DNA of 64,000 nt from the NCBI GenBank assembly GCA_002633005.1, contig NMRA01000012.1, positions 956,730 through 1,020,729 of the forward strand, given 5' to 3'. This stretch comes from Phoronis australis. Its lineage: Eukaryota > Phoronida > Phoronidae. The stretch's first letter is position 1. Each line of letters opens with the position of its first letter. The notes beneath the pieces were generated by a model. That model did not search any database and had not been told where the DNA came from. It saw nothing but the letters and a program-made list of their open reading frames with translations. The translations under genes and the position numbers were made by a program. Below are positions 45,747 to 57,700 of the stretch, one piece after another.

Positions 45747-48700
45747 GTATGTATTCATCTACAGTCATCTAAAAGTAGAACCTGTTGTGATTCGTCTTTG
45801 TGGTTTGCTTGAACAATAGGGGGTGGAAACAACTCAGCTGTTGCACTCTTGAACAATACGGGGTGGAAACAACAGAGCTGTTGCACTCTCGAACAATAAG
45901 GGGTGGAAAGAACATGGCTGTTGCATTCTTGAACATAGTTCTTCACCGATGAACAAGGGTCAGTTCTCTGACTCACGAACACGATTCATTGACAGTTGAA
46001 CTTTGTAGTGGGCTTGGAAAACACAGCTTATGTACCAAAAAACACAGAGCTCTCGACTCACAATCGCTGCTCACTCTGACCGCATCAAATACGGTGCACA
46101 GTGTTTGCGAGTTCGGTCACGAGTATGCGAGTCATTGAACTGAGTTTTTGTTAGTGAGGAATTGTGTTCGTGACTGAGGCCAGTGTTACAAGTTCAGGTG
46201 AAATGCTACAGAAAACATCCTGTTCAACGACTATCATGCATGTTCTCCACTATCTTTATGGTTGCATACAAAGAGCTGTGAACACACAGTTGACCTATTA
46301 GCTTATCAGGATATAGCAAGCTTGTGCTGCTGCTCAGTGGGTGTGATATGCTGTGCATGGCATATGATGAATTAGCTTATTGAACCATTTATAGCTCTTG
46401 CATAATTATTGCATTGTGTCTTGTCTTGCTGTTGATAATAAAATTTTAGTCGAATTACCACTTAAGTGCATGTGTCCTCTTTTCCTTGTGATTGTACACT
46501 ACAATGCAAAGTGCTGCCAAAAGTTTGAAATTCAGTCCATTGTAGTAGATTTTGCAAATTAGGTACTGGAGCCAATAATCCCACTGATTACGTTACTGAT
46601 ACATCCTACCCCTCCCTCACGATAGAATCTCTCCATTTTATGAATCAGTGTTGCCAATATTTGAAATGTTTCATTTTCTCATCTTTCATATTTAGTGTCA
46701 AATTAATGATTCAACATGTTTAGTCTTGACATGTAACAGCCATCAGAATATATTAAGAAAATTGTAGGCATTCACAACAAAGTAATTAGAAGCTCTTGAA
46801 AATGAAAACGGCAAATTTGGCAATTCGTTTTGTCCAAAATTGAGAGATTTTACCATACCATATTCCTGTAGTTAGATGCTTACCCCAGATATTACTACAA
46901 TGTCTAAGTAACCTCTGTGACAATGAGGGAAAATACCTATCAGAGACAGGAAAAAATCCCGTTACATTGTTGGCATATGTCCTCCAATTTCCTAATAGGA
47001 GACCCCCCCCCTGAGCATGACGCTCTCATTTGACAGTTTCCTGAGGCCATCATGTTTTTTTGCAGGTTTTTGTGCTTCTCGTTTCATGGTCAGATGGCAC
47101 GAGACATCCCATTTATCGCAAATATAGTTCCTTCTTCGACTTCCTGGTGAGTTAACTTCATCCCAATGTTTCGCTGTACAAATGCTCGAGTCATTTATAT
47201 TGTACAGTCAAGTCTTAATTCCTTATTAATGAGATTGTTGCGGTTAAGTTTCCTAAAAGTCAAACAAAAATAATTGCTAAAATCATTTTTCCAACTTTCA
47301 AAACTCAACTTTCATTGTGAGTTTGTTGACAGTTTTATAATTATATAGAACCTTTTGGAAATGATGAAGTAAAGTTTTTTTTCCTATTTACTTTTTTGTG
47401 AAATTTTCATGAAATTACTTTTCACTTTCCTACCATATTGTGTTCTAATGAAGACTGTTTAATGTAGTTCAGTCATCATAGACTCAATGGTATCATCTTT
47501 TGAGCACTTTTGTAGAGCCTAGACAGATTACAGCCTAAACAGATTACAATTAGTGGGTCGCTAGATCTTTATTACTTTCAGTTTCTGAAGCAACGAATTT
47601 ATTTTGTAAAGAGAACAGATAGTATACTGTCCATAACTGTGAAAGAGTTTGACTATTTATTCGAAAATGTGAATTAATTGTGTCTAAAAATTATTGAAAT
47701 GTTTTTGTAATTCAAATTACGGAAATTATTCTTCAGTTTGGGAAACAATATGGCTGACAAGTGGAATTTAATTTTGTCAAATTTCTCAACGTCACTCATA
47801 CGGAATCTTTGCTGTTAAAATGGTTGTGTGTGGTGCACATTGCTATCATATGCCCACCACACAATCGGTGTCGATAGAGAGGTGATTTGGGGTCTCTGCA
47901 GGAATTTCGATGCATAACTTTCTTAAGTGCCATCTGCACACGGACTTACTCTAGAACTAGTTACTCTTGGAAAGAATTGTCGCTAAGTTTGAGTGCTGTG
48001 TGGACGCTATTTAAACGAACGACAAAAATATCCACCCACAATTACAATTTTTCTTTACAGTGACCAGCTTAGCCAGACCTCACTATTCAAGTTGGTCAGT
48101 GTTGTTTTGGTATTAATCTGCAGATGCAGAAGACATGATTTATCTAACCAAAACAATAAAATAACAGAACATTTTGCTTTTTTAGTTGTCATATTCATTT
48201 AATCATATATTTTTCAAATATGTGACTTCAACAGAAAATTGTTTTATTTATGGCGCAATGAATACTTGAGTAATTAGTCTGAAGGCTCTTTGATACTAAC
48301 GTCGATGTTTTGAGGAGTTGCAGTCAGTATGAACGATTAACTTTGGTCCTGGATTGAATTTAACTGCCCGTTAGCTTCGCAGTAAACAGTTGAATTCAAC
48401 GGCGAAGCATTGATGCTACGGCGCAATATTAACGGTCAATTACTCCAGTCTCATTGAAGTGATTGTCGGGGGTCACTTATCGTCAACAATTAAAATGCAG
48501 TGTCATCATTAATAGTTGCTTATATTTTGCTTGAATATTCATCAAATTAGCACACGTAACTGTTCTCAAATAGTCATATTAAAAAATCTTAGCCTGCGCA
48601 GGATGCATCAGCCTAACCTTGCGATGTTGGTGGTTCCCTGTGTGCTCCTAGGGGGTAGCCAGCACGCAGGTAGCAGGCAGTAGCACGCGCTTTATCAGTG

Positions 48701-51700
48701 GTTGATGTAACTACACTTCCTCCATCAGTCACGCCAGTTTATGTGTGTAAAGCGCTGCCTGTTGAGAATTCGACCAGCCAATCAGAAACACCGGTGTAAA
48801 AAATTTCCCAAGGAAAATTAAGTGTTACCTGCGTTCTGGCTACCACCTAGTGACATGCAAAGAACCAACGAGCCTTGCGATTACTTTGATGATGACAGTG
48901 TCACCTGCCGTTTACTTCGATGCCGTTTACTACCAAAGCTGGTATGAACAATTCAATTTACTTCGCAGTTTACATCGATGCTCCACTCACATCGCAGTTA
49001 AGTTAGTATGAAAGGGCCTATAGACAGAAGCGATTTTGTTCATTGTGGATTACATATAGATAGATGAGTCAACCCCATTTTTCAGCTTTTGCTCTCATGA
49101 GCATCCATGGTTATGGATGCTATAAAAAATTGATAGAATTTTGAGTATTTGCAGCTATGTTTTTGAAAATTGGAAATATTGGGATTTTAGCAATTAGTTC
49201 ATTATGGTTTGAAGAATTTTTATCATTCTCCTGTATGTATTTCAATGGCATCATGAAATATGGCTTCGCACTAGAATTGGATAGGATAACCTGTGGACAG
49301 GTTTCTGAATGCTGTCCGCTGACTTTCCCTGGCAATTTGCGTACACTTGTCTCGTGTATGGATTTAATGCTTTGGGATATTTTCCAATATTTTTTGTACT
49401 TTCATTGCAAACATCATGCCCTCAAATTGTCACTGCTGTGCAGTGGGTTATTCAAACAGTTTGCGCAAGAATGTTCAACACATCAAAATGTCAGTGAATG
49501 AAAACATGGTATTGTCCCTGTCAACTCAGTCCATCTAGCACAGCAGAATAACAAATTGTGTGAAACCAAGGAAGCTTTTGTGCTCTTACAATGCTTGTCA
49601 TGCTAAGAGTTTCCTGTAGTACATTTCCTGTTGTGGAGATGCTTTCATGTGTGGAAAAATGGTCTTCATTTGTTAAGCTAGGTCTGTTTGAAGTGTTTGG
49701 TTTGTTATCATTGGTTGGGTGTGAGCGTGTAGTTAAGACTGTCTTGTTTTTTTGATCCCAATTCAAACTGTGAATGCCAAGATAACACGTTATGGTTATG
49801 TAGAATGATATTCACTTGTCTGATTTTAGTCAGATACATACAAAACTACAGATTTTAACTTTATAAAAGTATATATTTTCTGAAAGTAGAAAGCCTGCAA
49901 AATTTGATTTTTGAATTTTTAGCACTCTGCCATAATGAAGTCATGTGGTCATGCTTTTCAGTTACAGATAGCAAAATAGAAAGGTGCATTATTTTGTGGC
50001 AAAACAACGGTATCAATCACACGAATAAATTTTGTTTATATTTCAAGTTGGACATTTCTGTGGAGTCGTGCAAAACCCTAACTATGCTGTTCTAGATGTT
50101 ACAGTAACAAATCAGTTGTGTGCATTCGGTGATCGTTTGAAATAACTGACACTAAAATCGATCTTCAAATTATTATTTTATTTCTACGTGATGATAAGAG
50201 GCTTTCATCTACAGTAAAATTCTGGGGTTCGAAACTGAAACATTAATTTTTTTATTTGCTCAAAACTGGAACTTGTACCAAGTTTTATAAACATGGCCAT
50301 CGCAAATTAAAGAAGTCCCTTCAACGACAAATGACAATTCACTTCGATGTTACACTCTTGCTTCAACGGCTATTTTATGTGATTTTTGAACTGCCAAGTC
50401 TATTTTCAAACTTGATACATTAGGCAATGTCTGATATTTGAAGAGTGGTTTATACTGATATTTGAAGATTGGTTTATACTGATATTTGAAGATTGGTTTA
50501 TAGCAGCTTCACACATATGAGAATTAGCGTGCTTTGATGTTTGACACCCATTTAGTACACAGATTATTGGACTACATATAAAACTTCGAGGACATGAACT
50601 TTTGAAGCTAAACGCAACGTGTTTCAATATTCTGTTGTGAAGAACGCTGTGAACAGAATAAGGGAAATTTTTCTGTCAGTGATAAATCATTCAAAATTTG
50701 TGCTTCACCAATTCCAAGTTTTGTTCTGCAGCTGCCATCATGGCCATTAATCACAGCTATGGAAAAGGGGCAATTGTGACAATCAACTTGTCAAGAATTG
50801 ACAACTATACCTGTATAATATGAAAAAAATAGATCAATTACTGGACTTTCTATTGAGTTAGCTATGTTGCGTCCTCATCTCGAGGACTTCGGCAGGCCAC
50901 TGAGGTGTCACGTGACTCATCATGTCATCGATAACACATCCCAAGTTCTTGGTTACAGAAATCTCAGGCCCCCTTGTCTGTTTAAACTGGGATTCTCAGA
51001 CAAGGGTGCCTGAGATTTTTGTTACCAAGAAGTTGGGATAGGGTGCTAAAGAGTATTCCGCGCAAACTGTCCTATCAATCACATGATGAGTCACGTGACA
51101 CCTCAGTGGCCTGCCAAAGTTCTCAAGATGAGGACGCAACGTAACTAACTCAATCCGTAAGTCCAGTAATTGATTTATTTTTTCATATCATTTACTCAAC
51201 TGGATGACTGAAAATATTCATCGTATACCTCTATCTTATTGCTGAGAATTATTTAGACAGTTGCTCTAAGTGTATAGGTTGTGATTTTCACATGCCTGGA
51301 AAGTAATAAGGTTGTCAGTAGAACATGAAAAGAATGTTTCATGCCAGCACACTAGGTGGAATTACTTGTTTGTGCTTAACAGCTCTAAGCAACATTTCTA
51401 TTTTTGTCTCGTTTCAGTCTTTATTAAAAGAGCAGGTTTCTGATAGCGTTCAACTACCGGAACTTCCAGGTGAGTATCTATACCCCTCCTCTCTTCCTGC
51501 CTCCCCTAACTCCCCTCCCATCCATTATTATTCCATTTATCCTTCTCTGCATTCACTCCCTCCCACTCCTCTTCTCTCCCTTACTCTTCAAATGCCATTT
51601 AATTCAATTATTTTTTGTGCTAATCATATTTCAGTTGAAAGTGGGACATGGATAAGCTACAAATTTGTCGAGCCCAAAACAGAGGAACTAAGATTTCCAT

Positions 51701-54700
51701 GGATTCCAGAAAAACTGAGAAAAACCTATTATTTTTTTGGATTTGTTATTATGTCCTAAATGGAAAAATACATTAGTTTCACACTTTCTAATCTTCCAAT
51801 AATTACATGATGCCTTTGTTGTAAATGACAGTTCTGTTATGGTCAAAAACCGCCGTTTTTCTTTCACTTCTTACAGCTCGTGACTGTGTTGTCATCTGGC
51901 AATTTGTCATTTTCAGCGTACTCAAAGTTTATTAGGGGCGTGTTCTTACGAGATGCTATTATGGATAAGAAGAAAAAAATTATCGAAGACTTCTGTCAGG
52001 TAACTTACTTTGCCACTGCGTGTTTATAGGCATTCAGTTTTTAGTATTTATCATTTCCTCACTCAGGCTCATGTTATCTTTTGAAGTGGCCCATAATCTA
52101 TAGCAGTGTGTTACTTGTGGTAAATTTTATCTATTGTTAAAGGTGCTTGGCATTTTATCTCTCAGACTTATTCACCAATGTCAAGTCACCAGGGTTAAGA
52201 GCATGTACAGTAGATGACTGACAAATTACTGGTCTGTTGCAAACACTTTGACTGATACTTGCAAGCTCAGTGTATGTGAAAAGTAATTGGTTGAATACAC
52301 TTTCCTTGTCGTGCATTCGTCTAACAGAAAATTACAGAATGCTTGTCAAGACTTGTTATTTGGCAAAAACTCAAAGAGACTATGGACTCGGAATTACAAT
52401 TTAAACCACACACTGTTATAAAGCTCACTTCAGCTTGTTCCTAACTCTGACAGAAGAGAGGTGGTTTCTATGCGCGGATAAAACTAACAAATCGTTATTG
52501 CCTGAGATCGGCACATCACATCACCCTCCATGACATTTACTTAGCTTATGGGGCTTGGTCTTGAGCAGTACCGAACTGGGGTTTCTTTCCAAGTCCAGAA
52601 ATTACCTCTCGTCAAATTTAACGAAGGAAAATTTTAAGACCAATTATGGTCTGTAAGAGTTCTAAATGTTGGTTATGTAATGGAAGATGGGTTTATGGTC
52701 ACTGTAGAGTAGTGTTTCCACCTGGTCAACTTTGCAGTACAGTCCCCGCCAGTCGTGGTGGATGGTTATGATGGCAATTTTTTGTTCTCAGTCATCATAG
52801 TAGCAACTTTCAGGTAATTTCGCAAATCGCTTTTGATGCCAACTGTTTCATGACTAAAAAAATTCGAAAGGCAAAAACAACATTTAAGGTATAGCCATTA
52901 TGTAACTATTAACATGCCTATATATATATCTGGCAGTAGTACGGCAGCACTCTTGATTCTCCAGAATGTACCCATAATTCTGCACCTCTGCCTAGCACTT
53001 CCTCTAGTGTTTACTGCTGCTGTGTCTATGTTACATAAAAATTATTACAACTTTCGTCACGCTTGTGCCAATAAAGTTTTTCTGGTGCTCGTTTAGTCTC
53101 AATCTTAGAACCAGGAAATTTGGCAAGCTGGGCACAGGCTTGTCCTTCCATCGGACAAGCTGGGCATAAGCTTGTCCATCTATTGGACCAGCTGGGCACA
53201 GGCTTTTCCATTTATTTTTCTAAAACTAGGTCAGTCATACAATGCACTTCTCTATTTCTATGAAAGAGGAGTATAGCCGCTTGCTGGAATAGCGCAGCCC
53301 CTGTTCTGATTCTGTTGTATCTGTAGGGCACGTGCCTTCACAGTCATACACAGCTGACATGCTCATCACTATTTGCATATATTAAGATTAGTTTCACATT
53401 TGTCGTTTTCTGGAGCCAATTAAGTTTTACTGTTGTATAGTGAGTTGCAGTACCGATATAAAACTTTTAAAAAGTTGTATGTGGAGCAACGAATTATCTA
53501 CTTGTCAGACTAGACTCCAAAAGTATGCTAACTGTCCTACCTTTAGAATTAACTAGGTCACTATGACTAAGGCGTGTGCAATGCGTTGCTCTACCTCTCC
53601 AGAACTGGAGATAAGAAGAGTTGAATACGGGATGTTGGAATTGAATTTGGGACGTGGTTTTTTATTGGCTTGTGATTTTTCGCCAAGGGAGATGCAGCGG
53701 TGTGCCTTTTTCTTCAAATATTTTACTGCATTTAAAAATAAATAATTGAAGCGACTGCATTTTTCTGAGAAACACGTTGGTGCAGACCGCGGCAAACTAA
53801 GACAATTTTCTGGTATAGAGTCAAAAATTTGCTGACCCATTGGTTTTTCAGTCCTTTGACTGGAAGGCATGGATGTAGTGAGAGAGAAAAATTGTTTTAT
53901 TTTGTTTTGTCTAGAATCTTATTACCAAAGCATAAAGTGGCAGCAAACTCGCCTTCCACCACAAAAGACAATTTTTGATTTAGACCAGTTACCAAGGAGA
54001 AATTGGACTCAAATTGTTCCTTCGTCAAAATATATGTGATTTCTGAGCATGGAATGATCTAGCTGTACGTTATTGCTTGAGGCCATGTGTCGCGAATTCG
54101 CGATGCGTGTTGCATCTCATGGGAATTAGGTTTGAAAGAAAAATATAAAAAGACGCAATTATTCTGTGTTATGTTGTAAGTTCACAACACCAGGCTATAC
54201 AACCTCAGGCTTGTCACGGTGGGTCATTTTATGTGCTGAGCAGGGGCTCAGGGAATAACAAAACTGTCAGTTGTTTGGAAACCGGAAATCATATCTCATT
54301 AAAATAACGAACCATTTGACACCTGTTTTATTAATCAAAAGCTGACTTCAGTTGGATGGAACGTGGGTTTATAGCCGCTAAAATGCCACAAACGAAGTAA
54401 AAAAATTGTTGGCACTGCAATCAAAATCTTAATATTGTTATGTTTTTGTTTAAATCAATGGTTTTAATATTCTTAGATATTTTTTTGATTTATAACTATG
54501 ATATTTTATGGATTCCCTCTTCTTGTCAAGATAAAATATGAGACTACCATTCATTGTATGTTCCAGGATGTAGAATGCATTTAGCGCCTTGTTTATTACA
54601 GCACATTCTATGTCTGCCTGCTCATCTTATATCTAGCCATGCTGTGGTGGCGTTCTTTGACAAATGGGATTCTGACATCTCACTAGGACAAGGCAACCCT

Positions 54701-57700
54701 GCGACTGATCACCCTCGGTGGTAAGCGACGGCAATGCAAAATTAACTGTATTCAATCTTCCAATGCCAGCAAAGTTTTACTGCTGTGCTGTTGGCTACAA
54801 CTTGGAGAGCTGGAAGTTGGATAAACTTGAGGAGTATCCATGGATACGGTATTTTCAGACATGATTTCTCGAATCAGTGCAACATTTGTAAAACGATGCC
54901 AATGTAACAACAAATTCTCCTGCCTTAAGGAAAATGGAGATTTTCATCAGTGTCCATTGTATAACTGGAATTTAGCTGGCTTTATTTCTGACAGTTGACA
55001 CTCTCTTGGTTTCAACATGGATTGTTAACTGGGATGCAAGAGCACTGTAAGTGACCATTACCATTCTGTACTTTCTAACTCCAGGAGGTCAAGTGGCGAT
55101 CATCATTCTCATAGGAGTCCACGACTGTTGAGAAAAGCTCACAAAGTACTAGGAATAACAAAGAACGATAATAAAGAGACAAAAAAGAATCTTAAAATGC
55201 CCCACGCTGTTGGAGATTATGTCCATGAAGGGTAGGTTTTATGTGATCATTGGAAGGTAGCTGGTTTTGACCCAGTCTGTCGATAATTGTTATAATATAT
55301 AATGTTCCACAACATTACTCTATCAGTTGTTGTAGTATATAATGCACCACAGCTCTGTTAGTTGTTGCAGTATATAATGTACCACAGCTCTGTCAGTTTG
55401 TTCATGAGGTATTGAGATCAATCTGATAAGGGGTGGTGTACACCAGTCAAGTTGCCCCCCCCCCNNNNNNNNNNNNNNNNNNNNNNNNNNNNNNNNNNNN
55501 NNNNNNNNNNNNNNNNNNNNNNNNNNNNNNNNNNNNNNNNNNNNNNNNNNNNNNNNNNNNNNNNNNNNNNNNNNNNNNNNNNNNNNNNNNNNNNNNNNNN
55601 NNNNNNNNNNNNNNNNNNNNNNNNNNNNNNNNNNNNNNNNNNNNNNNNNNNNNNNNNNNNNNNNNNNNNNNNNNNNNNNNNNNNNNNNNNNNNNNNNNNN
55701 NNNNNNNNNNNNNNNNNNNNNNNNNNNNNNNNNNNNNNNNNNNNNNNNNNNNNNNNNNNNNNNNNNNNNNNNNNNNNNNNNNNNNNNNNNNNNNNNNNNN
55801 NNNNNNNNNNNNNNNNNNNNNNNNNNNNNNNNNNNNNNNNNNNNNNNNNNNNNNNNNNNNNNNNNNNNNNNNNNNNNNNNNNNNNNNNNNNNNNNNNNNN
55901 NNNNNNNNNNNNNNNNNNNNNNNNNNNNNNNNNNNNNNNNNNNNNNNNNNNNNNNNNNNNNNNNNNNNNNNNNNNNNNNNNNNNNNNNNNNNNNNNNNNN
56001 NNNNNNNNNNNNNNNNNNNNNNNNNNNNNNNNNNNNNNNNNNNNNNNNNNNNNNNNNNNNNNNNNNNNNNNNNNNNNNNNNNNNNNNNNNNNNNNNNNNN
56101 NNNNNNNNNNNNNNNNNNNNNNNNNNNNNNNNNNNNNNNNNNNNNNNNNNNNNNNNNNNNNNNNNNNNNNNNNNNNNNNNNNNNNNNNNNNNNNNNNNNN
56201 NNNNNNNNNNNNNNNNNNNNNNNNNNNNNNNNNNNNNNNNNNNNNNNNNNNNNNNNNNNNNNNNNNNNNNNNNNNNNNNNNNNNNNNNNNNNNNNNNNNN
56301 NNNNNNNNNNNNNNNNNNNNNNNNNNNNNNNNNNNNNNNNNNNNNNNNNNNNNNNNNNNNNNNNNNNCAGACCGCGGCAAACTAAGACAATTTTCTGGTA
56401 TAGAGTCAAAAATTTGCTGACCCATTGGTTTTTCAGTCCTTTGACTGGAAGGCATGGATGTAGTGACAGAAAAAAAATGTTTTATTTTGTTTTGTCTAGA
56501 ATCTTATTACCAAAGCATAAAGTGGCAGCAAACCCGCCTTCCACCACAAAAGACAATTTTTGATTTAGACCAGTTACCAAGGAGAAATTGGACTCAAATT
56601 TTTCCTTCGTCAAAATATATGTGATTTCTGAGCATGGAATGAACTAGCTGTACGTTATTGCTTGAGGCCAGGTGTCACGAATTCGAGATGCGTGTTGCAT
56701 CTCATGTGAATTAGGTTTGAAAGAAAAATATAAAAAGACGCAATTATTCTGTGTTATGTTGAAAGTTCACAACACCAGGCTATACAACCTCAGGCTTGTC
56801 ACGGTGGGTCATTTTATGTGCTGAGCAGGGGCTCAGGGAATAACAAAACTGTCAGTTGTTTGGCAACCGGAAATCATTTCTCATTAAAATAACGAACCAT
56901 TTGACACCTGTTTTATTAATCAAAAGCTGACTTCCGTTGGATGGAACGTGGGTTTATAGCCACTAAAATGCCACAAACGAAGTAAAAAAATTGTTGGCAC
57001 TGCAATCAAAATCTTAATATTGTTATGTTTTTGTTTAAATCATTGGTTTTAATATTCTTAGATACTTTTTGATTTATAACTATGATATTTTATGGATTCC
57101 CTCTTCTTGTCAAGACAAAATATGAGACTACCTTTCATTGTATGTTCCAGGATGTAGAATGCATTTAGCACCTTGTTTATTACAGCACATTCTATGTCTG
57201 CCTGCTCATCTTATATCCAGCCATGCTGTGGTGGCGTTCTTTGACAAATGGGATTCTGACATCTCACTAGGACAAGGCAACCCTGCGACTGATCACCCTC
57301 GGTGGTAAGCGACGGCAATGCAAAATTAACTGTATTCAATCTTCCAATGCCAGCAAAATTTTACTGCTGTGCTGTTGGCTACAACTTGGAGAGCTGGAAG
57401 TTGGATAAACTTGAGGAGTATCCATGGATACGGTATTTTCAGACATGATTTCTCGAATCAGTGCAACATTTGTAAAACGATGCCAGTGTAACAACAAATT
57501 CTCCTGCCTTAAGGAAAATGGAGATTTTCATCAGTGTCCATTGTATAACTGGAATGTAGCTGGCTTTATTTCTGACAGTTGACACTCTTTTGGTTTCAAC
57601 ATGGATTGTTAACTGGGATGCAAGAGCACTGTAAGTGACCATTACCATTCTGTACTTTCTAACTCCAGGAGGTCAAGTGGCAATCATCATTCTCATAGGA

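Larger units (their letters stand above)
53783..55464 (+). repeat. Duplicated segment, copy A (left of gap)
   Basis: 1682 bases that align end to end with 56368-58048 (1681 bases); about 30 single-base differences by eye, roughly 2 percent. It runs up to a ten-C tract at the gap edge and contains exons 5 and 6. Near 55290-55400 it has a three-copy repeat around GTATATAATGTACCACAGCT, also present in copy B. Confidence 0.93.

Noticed and set aside
55418-56563. Open frames of 320-376 codons
   Set aside because: They consist almost entirely of N translated as X across the assembly gap.
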